DNA of 24,197 bases from contig CAZDQV010000022.1 in the NCBI GenBank assembly GCA_964507795.1, positions 1 to 24,197 on the forward strand, written 5' to 3'. Source of the stretch: UMGS973 sp964507795 (lineage in GTDB: Bacteria; Bacillota; Clostridia; Peptostreptococcales; Anaerovoracaceae). Of this stretch, positions 1 through 7,408 are shown piece after piece. The notes under the pieces were generated by a model. The model did no database searches. It was not told the DNA's origin and worked only from the letters and a program-made list of their open reading frames with translations. The position numbers were made by a program, and so were the translations under genes. Position 1 is the stretch's first letter; each line of letters begins with the position of its first letter.

Positions 1-143
1 ATAGTATTTACAACCTTTGCGATATATACGACTGATTTATAATTAGATTATAATATCATGAGATACAAAAGTCAAGAAAACGCCGTGTTTATCGCAATTC
101 ATCCCACCACCTATAGAGGTGGGGGATTTCTTACTCACGGCGT
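1..143 (-). mobile_element. Probable end of an IS200/IS605-type element
   Basis: Positions 103-125 form a GC-rich hairpin (CCACCACCT, loop, AGGTGGGGG) typical of the subterminal palindromes of IS200/IS605 ends. It is nested inside a perfect 8-bp inverted repeat, ACGCCGTG at 80-87 and CACGGCGT at 136-143. On the minus strand the first base of this block directly follows TTTTAAC, the end of PIN-toxin coding sequence; IS605 relatives are known to insert next to TTTAA(C). An outward promoter points left out of the window, where tnpA or tnpB would be expected. No transposase is visible, so the identity rests on structure and junction only. Confidence 0.45.
47..75 (-). promoter_or_regulatory. Sigma-A-type promoter reading out of the window
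   Basis: On the minus strand TTGACT (70-75) is separated by exactly 17 nt from TATAAT (47-52). It fires leftward, away from the truncated toxin gene, and would transcribe whatever lies beyond base 1, presumably the transposon gene. Confidence 0.6.
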
Positions 144-286
144 GTTAAAACATATACTACCTCTGCTATAATTTCATATAAAGTACAGGCACCTTTATTT
201 ATAATCTCTGTCGCTTTCAGATACATTTCCTCATTGTCACGAAGCAGATATCTCAAAATAACATTTGCATCAATAATTGTTTTCAT
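131..286 (-). pseudogene. Truncated PIN-domain (VapC-like) toxin
   Basis: An open frame of 51 codons starts at 286 and stops at 131-133. Its start, MKTIIDANVILRYLLRDNEE, has the first acidic residue (Asp6) and the beta1-alpha1 layout of PIN-domain ribonuclease toxins, and EIIAEVVYVL matches the second helical block, with Glu38 and Glu42 as candidate metal ligands. Intact toxins are about 130-140 residues. Here similarity ends at Thr48, at base 144, and the last codons are read from the adjoining hairpin-bearing mobile-element end. The C-terminal half with the remaining acidic residues is missing, so nuclease activity is unlikely. The frame overlaps the end of the preceding small gene by 17 bases, as is usual for a toxin-antitoxin pair. 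Confidence 0.6.
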
Positions 287-533
287 ATTTTTTTACCATT
301 GCCCTTTCAAATGCTGTCTTTTCGATATCTGTCAAGGCACTGTCTGCATATTTTGATAAAATGCCGCCTGCACATCTGTTGTCAGTTTTCCCTGGTTTTA
401 TAGCGCCCAATAAAGCATTGCTTGCCGAAATCAAATCAGATGTTCTGTAAACAAATGATGTTTCACGGAGTTTAAACTCGTCTTGAGCTTCTTGAATTTG
501 CTCTAAAATATTTTTAAAGACATCAGCGCTCAT
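270..533 (-). CDS. Small protein, possible antitoxin of the PIN toxin
   Basis: This 87-residue protein is rich in Lys and Glu, is predicted mainly helical, and ends in a basic/aromatic tail (KKYENNY). I do not recognise a DNA-binding fold. The case for an antitoxin is positional: it lies immediately upstream of the truncated PIN toxin on the same strand and overlaps its start codon by 17 bases, the usual arrangement of type II modules. The ribosome binding site before the ATG is weak (AAAGAT). No own promoter is clear, and the gene sits just after the terminator of the upstream operon. If the toxin is dead, this would be an orphan antitoxin. Confidence 0.45.
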   Translation of the reverse strand: MSADVFKNILEQIQEAQDEFKLRETSFVYRTSDLISASNALLGAIKPGKTDNRCAGGILSKYADSALTDIEKTAFERAMVKKYENNY

Positions 534-562
534 TATATCTTTAATGCAAACAACACATCTGA

Positions 563-605
563 TAAAAAAGGCGCTTTGAAATCACATTACAGCTTCAAAA
601 CGCCT
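563..605 (-). terminator. Rho-independent terminator after the HAD gene
   Basis: On the minus strand a 12-bp stem with one G-U pair (594-605 with 569-580) encloses a 13-nt loop and is followed by a run of T (564-569). It lies 34 bases after the stop of the HAD phosphatase gene and would end the operon that begins near 6913. Confidence 0.85.
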
Positions 606-638
606 CTAAAGTCGTATTATTAAGTTATACCTCCTTAT

Positions 639-1322
639 TCACAGAACTTCATATATCTGATGCAAATCAGATATCTCCCAGTCTATTCTGTATTTATCAG
701 GTGCCTTGATGTTTTGAGGATTATACCAGCAGGTTCTGATTCCTGCATTGTTGCCTCCCTGTATGTCACTTGTAAGAGAATCCCCCACAATTATAATGCT
801 GTTTCTGTCAACAGGCTCTATCATTTCAAACACTTTGTTAAAGAACTCTATATTCGGTTTCTCTACCCCTATATCCTCTGACAGGAATATACCATCCATA
901 AGTTCTCCGAGTCCTGACAAGCGAAGTTTTTTTGATTGTGCCTCCACCGTTCCGTTTGAGACAACATACTGTCTGACTCTGCCTCCAAGCGACTTTATAA
1001 TCTCAAGGCTGTCATCATGATATACAACAGTATCGCCCAGCCTGACTTGATAAAGAGAATTAAATGCTTCAGAAACCGAGCTGTCAATTCCTTCTGATTC
1101 AAAGAATTCCTTAAATCTTCCTATCAGCACCTCCTGTTTTGTTATTTCTCCTCTTTCAAGTCTCTGCCAGTATGTTTTGTTTATTTCAGAGTAACGCCCA
1201 ATCATCTCATCTGAGCATTTCCCCAGGTTAAATTCCTTAAACAAGGTTTTTATTGCTGCTTTTTCGGCTGCAAGAAAGTCAAGTAAAGTACCGTCCACAT
1301 CCCAAAGAATTGTATTTATCAT
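639..1322 (-). CDS. yjjG: YjjG-family HAD nucleotidase
   Basis: This 227-residue haloacid-dehalogenase-superfamily phosphatase carries motif I at Asp8-x-Asp10-Gly-Thr with the LLDF extension typical of YjjG, motif II at Ser122-Asn123, motif III at Lys155-Pro, and motif IV at GDSLTSDIQGG (180-190), followed by the TCWYNP block characteristic of YjjG relatives. Family members are cytosolic 5'-nucleotidases that clear non-canonical pyrimidine nucleoside monophosphates (house-cleaning). The ATG directly follows the stop of the upstream EcsC gene with no spacing, so translation is probably coupled. It is the last gene before a strong terminator. The class is certain; the substrate preference is inferred from the family. 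Confidence 0.85.
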   Translation of the reverse strand: MINTILWDVDGTLLDFLAAEKAAIKTLFKEFNLGKCSDEMIGRYSEINKTYWQRLERGEITKQEVLIGRFKEFFESEGIDSSVSEAFNSLYQVRLGDTVVYHDDSLEIIKSLGGRVRQYVVSNGTVEAQSKKLRLSGLGELMDGIFLSEDIGVEKPNIEFFNKVFEMIEPVDRNSIIIVGDSLTSDIQGGNNAGIRTCWYNPQNIKAPDKYRIDWEISDLHQIYEVL

Positions 1323-2072
1323 CTATTTCTCCATATCTTTTGTTTTAAGAATAAATCTTTTTCTGTATTTAAGCTCTGCATATCTGCCCACTTTACTAAG
1401 ACATGCTATGTTTGAAATACCACCAGCTGCTCCCACAACAGGGATGGTCTGAACAAATTTCATGTAAAGAACTTCTTTCGATATTGCCTCAGCTGCCGCG
1501 TTTATCTGTTTTGAAATCAGTCCGTAATATGTATAATCCTCTTTGTCAATACGATCCATCATATTGTTTATTTCATCGTTTAGAATTTCTGCATCTTTTC
1601 CTGTTGATAAAGCTGCTTCTATAAGTTTCAGTATGAATACCTGTTCCGTTTTGCTTTCGTATTCAAATCCATAACACTCGGCAAGCTGATATATATTGCG
1701 CAGAAGCACCGCTGTAAATACGGGTATGTCCGGAAGACCTATGCCTGCAAGCCCAAGGCCTGTTCCCTCTACTGTTGTAATCACTGTATCTCTTGCAAGT
1801 ATTGATTTGGCTCTGATACGAAGTCTGCTGATTTCACAGTCTATTGGCTTTGTTTTGCCATATGTCTTTTTTATTATTCCTGTGCCGTCTCTGAATACAA
1901 CTTCAAAGGATTTAGTAAAAGCTGCTTTGAGAGTATCGGCAAGGCCTTCTGGCACATATTTTTTTATTTTGTCATCTATATATGACTGCTTTTGTTTTTT
2001 TCTTCTGATAAGAAAATCGGTTTCGGCAATTCTTGCTTTTGCAAGTTCTTTTTTGAAGATCTTTTCGTCCAT
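1323..2072 (-). CDS. EcsC family protein (paralogue 1)
   Basis: This protein of about 249 residues belongs to the EcsC family. The recognisable core is a glycine-rich segment, GLGLAGIGLPDIPVF, followed by a helix with YGFEYES, and near the C-terminus VPVVGAAGG before a basic tail; the glycine-rich parts are hydrophobic and may contact membrane. It is clearly homologous to the next gene upstream (shared LADTLKAAF/LNAAFGKAF, IDIPVF-like, YGF, EILN-E and LKF-Q-VPVVGA blocks), so the two are a tandem duplication. The ATG at 2072 is preferred to the GTG at 2075 because GGCGGG lies about seven bases before it. The biochemical role of EcsC-domain proteins is not settled, and none is assigned here. 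Confidence 0.75.
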   Translation of the reverse strand: MDEKIFKKELAKARIAETDFLIRRKKQKQSYIDDKIKKYVPEGLADTLKAAFTKSFEVVFRDGTGIIKKTYGKTKPIDCEISRLRIRAKSILARDTVITTVEGTGLGLAGIGLPDIPVFTAVLLRNIYQLAECYGFEYESKTEQVFILKLIEAALSTGKDAEILNDEINNMMDRIDKEDYTYYGLISKQINAAAEAISKEVLYMKFVQTIPVVGAAGGISNIACLSKVGRYAELKYRKRFILKTKDMEK

Positions 2073-2084
2073 CACACACCCGCC

Positions 2085-2873
2085 TTATTTTGCATATGAT
2101 GACAGGAACCGTTTCCTGTACTTTATGTTTATATACCTGTGGATTTTGCTGAGATAAACAATATCCGAACAGCCAGCGACAGCTCCTGCAACAGGCACAA
2201 GCTGCAGGAATTTAAGATAAAGTATCTGATTTGCAAGCTCATCTGATGCACTTGCCATCTGGGTCTGTATATCGCCTTCCTGATATTTGTATATACCGTC
2301 GTCAATGTTATTAATGAGAACATCCACTTCTTCATTTAATATTTCTGCTGTTTCTCCAGAAGAAATTGCAGCTTCCATCATCTTCATCATAAGATATTGC
2401 TCTTCCTGTTTTTCATAATCAAACCCATAGCACAGTGCAGTAAGGTATATATCACGAAATGCGACGCTTACAAAGACAGGTATATCTATCAGACCTCTTC
2501 CAAGAAGCCCGAGTCCCATACCGATGCAACCTGCTATGATTCCATTAAGCATTCCCAGTCTCCACGCTTTGCGATGAAAAGATTTTACACTGAGCCTGTT
2601 GTCTGCTACTGCCGCAAATCTTCTGTCCTCTTCAAAGGTCTTTTTCATTCGCTTTTCACTGTAGGTTTTTTTGATGACTATACGTCCTTTGCTGAATATG
2701 AGGCTAAACGCCTTGCCAAAAGCCGCATTTAACTTATTGCTTATTTTTCGTGGTATAATTCTGTTTACTACGCCCTGTATATATGAACCTCCATTGGAAA
2801 CAGCTCTGTATACAAAGCGGGTTTCCTGTTTTTTTACCTTTCGGAGTTCCTTTTTTATTGCATCTGTGTTCAT
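2085..2873 (-). CDS. EcsC family protein (paralogue 2)
   Basis: This 262-residue EcsC-family protein has the same order of blocks as its downstream paralogue: a basic N-terminus, a KAFSLIF segment, the glycine-rich hydrophobic stretch GLGLLGRGLIDIPVFVSVAF, LCYGFDYEKQEEQ, an acidic EILNEEVD region, and LVPVAGAVAG before a Lys/Arg-rich end. The glycine-rich segments are hydrophobic enough to associate with the membrane. It starts at an ATG preceded by GAGGACAG. It ends 12 bases before the start of the second copy and follows the lipoprotein gene by 60 bases with no terminator visible between. Membership of the family is secure; function is unknown. Confidence 0.75.
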   Translation of the reverse strand: MNTDAIKKELRKVKKQETRFVYRAVSNGGSYIQGVVNRIIPRKISNKLNAAFGKAFSLIFSKGRIVIKKTYSEKRMKKTFEEDRRFAAVADNRLSVKSFHRKAWRLGMLNGIIAGCIGMGLGLLGRGLIDIPVFVSVAFRDIYLTALCYGFDYEKQEEQYLMMKMMEAAISSGETAEILNEEVDVLINNIDDGIYKYQEGDIQTQMASASDELANQILYLKFLQLVPVAGAVAGCSDIVYLSKIHRYINIKYRKRFLSSYAK

Positions 2874-2933
2874 GTTATCTGTCCTCTAATGAAAACACTC
2901 CCGGAAAATCTTGTCTGAGAGCGCATTCTATTA

Positions 2934-3458
2934 TTATTCATTCGCTAACCTGTCAAGTGTTTGAGCAAGTTCTAAAAGATTATCTGAAGAAGCTTTTTTA
3001 TCAACAGCTACTGTATATATGATGTTGTCATCACTGTACCATATTACAGCTCCGCTTTTACCGCTGTTAAAAAACACAAATGCATTCATATCTCCGACAT
3101 TTCCAGTTTCTGACTTTGCAAGTTCTTCATTGATGCCTGATATTGTCTGCATCATTACCAATGCATCCGATTCTGCTTCTGGTGCATCATCTGTAGTTAT
3201 CCTAAAAGCTACATTCTGTCCGTCAAGCTTGAATGTAAGTTCACCGATACATTCATCGACTACTGCCCACTTTGCATCTTTGGCATTTTGGGGCGGTGTC
3301 ATTACAAATCCAAAATCATCTGCTATTTCTTCCTGTGTTGTCTCTACCGATGAAAGTGCTTTCTGCTGGTTGTCATCTCCCGTTTCTGACTGTTTCTCGC
3401 ATGCCACCATTGAAAACATCAACAGTACAGCCAATAATACATAACCTAATTTTCTCAT
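2934..3458 (-). CDS. Putative lipoprotein of unknown function
   Basis: This 174-residue protein has a classical lipoprotein signal peptide: MRK, a hydrophobic core (residues 5-18) and a lipobox ending at Cys20 (MVAC). An Asp/Glu/Gln-rich linker (about 21-45) is followed by a compact domain containing WAVVDECIGELTF and VIWYSDDNIIYTVAV, suggestive of an extracytoplasmic beta-rich fold. The start at 3458 is chosen because GGGGGAGG lies nine bases upstream; the TTG at 3467 abuts that site and cannot be used. The gene sits 27 bases after the Mur-ligase-like gene, so it could be exported together with a cell-wall function, but that is only context. I do not recognise the mature domain. Confidence 0.7.
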   Translation of the reverse strand: MRKLGYVLLAVLLMFSMVACEKQSETGDDNQQKALSSVETTQEEIADDFGFVMTPPQNAKDAKWAVVDECIGELTFKLDGQNVAFRITTDDAPEAESDALVMMQTISGINEELAKSETGNVGDMNAFVFFNSGKSGAVIWYSDDNIIYTVAVDKKASSDNLLELAQTLDRLANE

Positions 3459-3485
3459 AAATCTCAACCTCCCCCTTGTATTTCC

Positions 3486-4994
3486 CTATCTGATGTGAAG
3501 AAATTCATTTACATAATCGACATCAGACGGTGTATCTATATACTGTGTACCTCGTTTTTGTCTTGTTTCTCTGCCCTTGCCAGTTATGAGCACAACTGCG
3601 TTTTTGCCTGCTTTCTCAATTGCCTGCCTGATTGCCTCACGCCTGTCTTCTATTATATCATAGCTGCAATGCTGCTCCCTGACATGCTGCGCTATTTCTT
3701 TGCATATCTTATCAACAGGCTCTTCTCCCGCATCTTCTTCTGTTATATATACATGGTCAGAATACCTGCCTGCAATTTCGCCCAGTTCTTTTCGTCTACC
3801 CAATGCTTTTTTGCCCGGACAGCCAAATACTATTGATATTTTTCTTCCCGGATATTCTTTTTTGATTGATTGAAAAAGGGTCTCAAAGCTCATTTTGTTA
3901 TGTGCATAATCAACTATAACATCAAGATTTGAAACTGTGTCTGCATATACTTCCATTCTGCCGCTTACTCTTGCTTTTTTGAGTCCGGATCTGATATATT
4001 CAACCGGCACTTTGAGAGTATATGCAATAGCGATTGCTGCAAGTGCATTATCTGCGTTAAACAAACCTTTCATAGACAGTTTGAATTCTTCTGTAAAGTC
4101 ATCGCATTTGACTTTAAATGATATGCCGCCCGGCTCTGTCGTAACATCATATCCATAAAAATCTGCATCTGCTCTGTCTATACCAAATGTAACAACAGAA
4201 GGTGCGTTTTGGGCTGCCGTCATAACTTCATTCCCATAATCAGTATTCAGGTTCACCACTGCCGTCTGGCACTGTGAAAACAGCTTGAGCTTTGAATGGA
4301 AATAGTCATCAAAATCAGGATGCTCAATACCACTTATATGATCCTCACCTATATTGAGAAAACATCCGATCTCATACTCCACACCAAGAGTTCTGTCATA
4401 TTTGAGTGCCTGACTTGATACTTCCATAGTAAGATATTCTATATTGCTTTGAACTGCATTTGCAAAATGTCTGTGAAGGTCAAATGTTTCCGGAGTGGTC
4501 AAATGAGATTCTTCATTTATGATGCCATCATAATTGTCAATTCCTGAAATTATGGCACTCTCCTGCATGCCGCATGCATCAAGATAATCATCAAGAATAT
4601 ATTTAACAAAATATGCTGTGCTTGATTTGCCCTTGGTGCCTGTAATACCTGTAAGATGCAATCTGTCCCATATATTATTGTAAAAGAGATTTGCCATATA
4701 TCCCATGGCCAGCCTTATATCACTTACTATAACTGCTGTTGCATTCTGATTTTCAGGGAGTTCGTATTCTTCTTCGCTTATATATGCAATGCTGCCTTTT
4801 TCTATTGCATCATAAAGATATTGTTTTGAAAAATGTGCTCCCTTGCATACAAAAAAAGTGTTGCTTCTAATATCCTGCGAGTTATATGATATATATTCCA
4901 CCATCGCATCTGTCTCTGCAGAAACCGATATCAACAATCCGTGTTTTTTTAGTAGCTCCGTATATTCTGTAATACTGTGCAGTTTTGTTTTCAT
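3486..4994 (-). CDS. MurE-like Mur ligase with altered amino-acid pocket
   Basis: This 502-residue protein has the three-domain plan of Mur ligases. An N-terminal nucleotide-sugar domain (SYNSQDIRSNTFFVCKG, 36-52) is followed by a central ATPase with P-loop GITGTKGKSS (116-125), LTTPET (165-170), EVSSQAL (191-197; MurE has EVSSHAL) and the candidate carbamylated-lysine region FHSKLKLF (232-239). The C-terminal domain has VDYAHN (361-366) and GKGRET (472-477). Where meso-diaminopimelate-specific MurE carries DNPR, this protein reads TEEDAGEEP (418-426), so the usual substrate Arg is absent. It is therefore probably not the housekeeping MurE. The ATG at 4994 (GGAGG upstream) overlaps the racemase stop as ATGA, indicating coupled translation. 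Family knowledge suggests it adds an amino acid to a muropeptide; which one is inference. Confidence 0.75.
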   Translation of the reverse strand: MKTKLHSITEYTELLKKHGLLISVSAETDAMVEYISYNSQDIRSNTFFVCKGAHFSKQYLYDAIEKGSIAYISEEEYELPENQNATAVIVSDIRLAMGYMANLFYNNIWDRLHLTGITGTKGKSSTAYFVKYILDDYLDACGMQESAIISGIDNYDGIINEESHLTTPETFDLHRHFANAVQSNIEYLTMEVSSQALKYDRTLGVEYEIGCFLNIGEDHISGIEHPDFDDYFHSKLKLFSQCQTAVVNLNTDYGNEVMTAAQNAPSVVTFGIDRADADFYGYDVTTEPGGISFKVKCDDFTEEFKLSMKGLFNADNALAAIAIAYTLKVPVEYIRSGLKKARVSGRMEVYADTVSNLDVIVDYAHNKMSFETLFQSIKKEYPGRKISIVFGCPGKKALGRRKELGEIAGRYSDHVYITEEDAGEEPVDKICKEIAQHVREQHCSYDIIEDRREAIRQAIEKAGKNAVVLITGKGRETRQKRGTQYIDTPSDVDYVNEFLHIR

Positions 4995-5695
4995 TTCAAT
5001 CTCCCTCCACATAAAGGAATAAGTTTTCTTGCTGTGATCTCCATAGGATCTACAAAAAAGTCAGACAAACCGTATTGATCCTTTATGACTGACAGTTCAG
5101 TACATCCCAATATCGCACAGCTGCATTTCCTTTTGATAAGCTCCGCCTCTATTTGGTGAAAATCATCCATGTCAACTGCATTACCACTTTTGACGCCATT
5201 ATATATGATATCCATGTTGATTTTTTGTGCTTTTTCTGAAAGTTCTACAGGAATCATATCATATTTGAGTATTGCATCATGATACATTCTCATTTTTACT
5301 GTGCCGTCTGTAGCCATTATGCCAACTCTTGCATCTTTACCAAACTGTTCATATACTGCTTTTGCCGCTTCGTCTATCATATTTATAATCTCGATATTGC
5401 CAAGCTGTCTGATCTGCTCCAGGAGCACATGGCAGGTGTTGCACGGGATTATCGCATATTCAGCACCAGCATGTTCAAGAATACTCAAATCGTTTTTGAG
5501 TTCAGAAAACAATACATCAAGCTTGCCTTCAAAGATTGCTCTGGTTCTGTCAATCATAGATGCATGGCTTAATATGACCATATCTATATGATCCTGATCA
5601 CACTCCGCTTTTGTGTTTTCGATAACATATTTGTAGAATATGTCCGTTGCAAGCGGTCCCATTCCTCCGATAACTCCTAAAACCTTATCCCTCAT
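4991..5695 (-). CDS. Aspartate/glutamate racemase family protein
   Basis: This 234-residue cofactor-independent racemase has an N-terminal GVIGGMGPLAT (7-17), the first catalytic cysteine in PCNTCH (Cys85, with Cys88 nearby), and the second in LGCTELS (Cys198). The two-cysteine arrangement of the Asp/Glu racemase family is intact, so the enzyme should interconvert L- and D-Asp (or Glu). Its position between a D-aspartate-ligase-like enzyme and a Mur ligase argues for D-Asp as the product. The ligase gene ends 12 bases upstream of its start, and its stop overlaps the Mur ligase start by four bases. The housekeeping glutamate racemase MurI is the alternative, but the GGMGPLAT N-terminus is more typical of the aspartate racemase branch. 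Confidence 0.85.
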   Translation of the reverse strand: MRDKVLGVIGGMGPLATDIFYKYVIENTKAECDQDHIDMVILSHASMIDRTRAIFEGKLDVLFSELKNDLSILEHAGAEYAIIPCNTCHVLLEQIRQLGNIEIINMIDEAAKAVYEQFGKDARVGIMATDGTVKMRMYHDAILKYDMIPVELSEKAQKINMDIIYNGVKSGNAVDMDDFHQIEAELIKRKCSCAILGCTELSVIKDQYGLSDFFVDPMEITARKLIPLCGGRLK

Positions 5696-5707
5696 TTTAA
5701 GCTCTCC

Positions 5708-6913
5708 TTATTTGCCTAAATATTTTTTAAATTTATAGTAATGCCCCATCATTGATTTGAACAATCTGAGTTTTCTCTTAAGCCCGTTGTCTTCCCGGTA
5801 AAAGAGTGGATTTACGTATTTGCCTTCTTTGATCAGCTTTTTCATCCTGGTTTTGTATTCATCAGGTTTGATGTAATCAAATGCTACTTTTTTGGGCACT
5901 ACCATCCATAGATTTTCATTGTCAACAGCTTCAAATTCCAACGGTTTGTCATAGATATAGTCTTCTACCGGATATTTTACTATGTTGGCTCCCGCGCCTG
6001 TAACGTAAAAATTGCTTCTGCCCTGTCTTGTATTTATCTCAAACACTTTGTATTTGCCATCTCTCTGGTCATATTTGATGTCAAAGTTTGAGAATCCCAC
6101 ATACCCTATATCCTCTAAGAGTTTTTTGAATGATTGCTCAAGTTTTTCATTGTGCTCAGTAATTATAACGGCATGATTACCTATGCCATGAGGTGTATGT
6201 TCTTCAAGCAGCACATGTCCAAGGCACATCATTTTAACTTTGCCTTTTTTGTCAGAATAATTCGTAAGGACTCTCATGTATGTGTCATCTCCGGGTATAA
6301 AATTCTGAATTATAACAGAGTCATCATACCCCGCATCATATATATCATGCAGAACCTGATTAAGCTCATCTCTTGTATCGACTTTGTATACTTTTTTTTG
6401 AGTTGCAAACGGGTGTCTCCAGTATTCAATACCATTTGACGGCTTGATAATAAACGGTCCTTCAAATGGCAGTTTGAAGTCATATCCACGTTCTTTTCGA
6501 TGCACAAATGTGTCTGGATAATCAACACCTGTCTTCTCACATCTTGCATAGAATTTTTCCTTGTTGATAAGGTCATTCATAAGATCTGCATCTATATATG
6601 GTGCTATGACATTGTCCGGAAAATACTGTTTGTTTTCGGCCATAAGCTGTACATAACTGTCACCGCAACCTATAAGCAGCACTTTTGTGTCACTGTGTTT
6701 GTGCGCAAACTCCGTAACAAGCTGCAAAAATGTATCCTGACAGTCAGCCTCAGGATTTGCAGTATAGTGCATTATTTTTGTGTCGATACAAGGCCCAGAC
6801 ATAAACTTACCATATACGTAAGGTTTGATTCTGTATTCTTCATGAAAAGCCCTTGCTACGCTATATACATTAATATCTCCTGCAAAAAGCAAAGGAATAA
6901 AACTTTTTTCCAT
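5708..6913 (-). CDS. ATP-grasp ligase, D-aspartate ligase-like (Asl type)
   Basis: This 401-residue ATP-grasp protein has an N-terminal domain starting FIPLLFAGDINVYSVARAF, then LLIGCGDSYVQLM (79-91), the nucleotide-contact IIKPSNGIEY (155-164), IIQNFIPGDDTYMRVL (201-216), and the metal-binding end NFDIKYD...FEINTRQGRS (276-300). This order and wording match what I know of the D-aspartate ligase of Enterococcus faecium (Aslfm), which joins D-Asp beta-carboxyl to the epsilon-amino group of Lys in UDP-MurNAc-pentapeptide. That enzyme is encoded next to an aspartate racemase, as here. The ATG at 6913 is preferred because GGAGG lies five bases before it; the upstream TTG overlaps that site. It is the first gene of a seven-gene minus-strand run. 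Confidence 0.8.
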   Translation of the reverse strand: MEKSFIPLLFAGDINVYSVARAFHEEYRIKPYVYGKFMSGPCIDTKIMHYTANPEADCQDTFLQLVTEFAHKHSDTKVLLIGCGDSYVQLMAENKQYFPDNVIAPYIDADLMNDLINKEKFYARCEKTGVDYPDTFVHRKERGYDFKLPFEGPFIIKPSNGIEYWRHPFATQKKVYKVDTRDELNQVLHDIYDAGYDDSVIIQNFIPGDDTYMRVLTNYSDKKGKVKMMCLGHVLLEEHTPHGIGNHAVIITEHNEKLEQSFKKLLEDIGYVGFSNFDIKYDQRDGKYKVFEINTRQGRSNFYVTGAGANIVKYPVEDYIYDKPLEFEAVDNENLWMVVPKKVAFDYIKPDEYKTRMKKLIKEGKYVNPLFYREDNGLKRKLRLFKSMMGHYYKFKKYLGK

Positions 6914-6966
6914 AGTAGCCTCCAAAATTATGCTTTAGTTAATCACTTTAAAATTTCACTTCATCT

Positions 6967-6994
6967 ATTATATCATTTTCGCCTGTCTTTTCAA
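6967..6994 (-). promoter_or_regulatory. Promoter of the D-Asp ligase operon
   Basis: On the minus strand TTGAAA (6989-6994) is followed after 16 nt by TATAAT (6967-6972), leaving a leader of about 47 nt before the ATG at 6913. It is divergent from the rpmF promoter. Confidence 0.65.
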
Positions 6995-7085
6995 TAACAT
7001 CAGAGATAAGCTGTCCATTTTTTGTATACACTTAAGCAAAAATCGGTTTTGCACAATATATTTTTTGTCTATTTCAATCTTTGTA

Positions 7086-7114
7086 TTGACAAGTCCTGAC
7101 TTCAAAGTTATAAT
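7086..7114 (+). promoter_or_regulatory. Consensus promoter of rpmF
   Basis: TTGACA (7086-7091), exactly 17 nt, then TATAAT (7109-7114): both hexamers match the sigma-A consensus perfectly. It lies 62 bases before the rpmF start, fitting strong expression of a ribosomal protein. Confidence 0.85.
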
Positions 7115-7176
7115 GTTAACGTTGCAAATTAAACAAATTTGAATATACAAACTAATAAGCAAAAGGAGGTGTAGCA

Positions 7177-7359
7177 ATGGCAGTACCAAAAAGGAAAACA
7201 TCTAAGGCAAAGAGAAACAGCAGAAGATCTGCAAATATGAAGAAAACCGCTCCAGGTTTATCAATTTGTCCACAGTGTCATGAACCTAAGCTTCCGCACA
7301 GAGTTTGTCCTAATTGCAATTACTACGATGGCAAGGAAGTTGTTGCTTCAGAAATCTAA
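7177..7359 (+). CDS. rpmF: 50S ribosomal protein bL32
   Basis: This 60-residue protein begins MAVPKRKTSKAKRNSRR, the highly conserved basic start of bL32, and carries a zinc ribbon made of CPQC (around residues 31-34) and CPNC (44-47), so it is the zinc-binding (C+) form. It is a large-subunit ribosomal protein. A strong AAAAGGAGGTG ribosome binding site precedes the ATG. It is transcribed alone from a consensus promoter and ends in a hairpin terminator. The usual neighbours in many bacteria, the YceD-type gene upstream and plsX downstream, are absent. Confidence 0.97.
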   Translation: MAVPKRKTSKAKRNSRRSANMKKTAPGLSICPQCHEPKLPHRVCPNCNYYDGKEVVASEI

Positions 7360-7366
7360 TAGACAC

Positions 7367-7403
7367 GAAAATCACACCCTTCGGATTACCGGAGGGTGAT
7401 TTT
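7367..7403. terminator. Bidirectional terminator between rpmF and the EFR1 gene
   Basis: AAAATCAC...GTGATTTT closes a long stem (one bulged A, one G-U pair) with CGG/CCG near the loop. A-runs on one side and T-runs on the other allow termination for rpmF on the plus strand and for the convergent flavodoxin/ferredoxin gene on the minus strand. Confidence 0.85.
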
Positions 7404-7408
7404 GTTTG

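Noticed and set aside
4995..5012. Longer Mur ligase start at 5012
   Set aside because: The first codons of that frame are the ribosome binding site (GGAGGGAG) itself; the ATG at 4994 gives an ATGA overlap.
6914..6925. TTG start of the D-Asp ligase at 6925
   Set aside because: It overlaps the GGAGG site, which is properly spaced only for the ATG at 6913.
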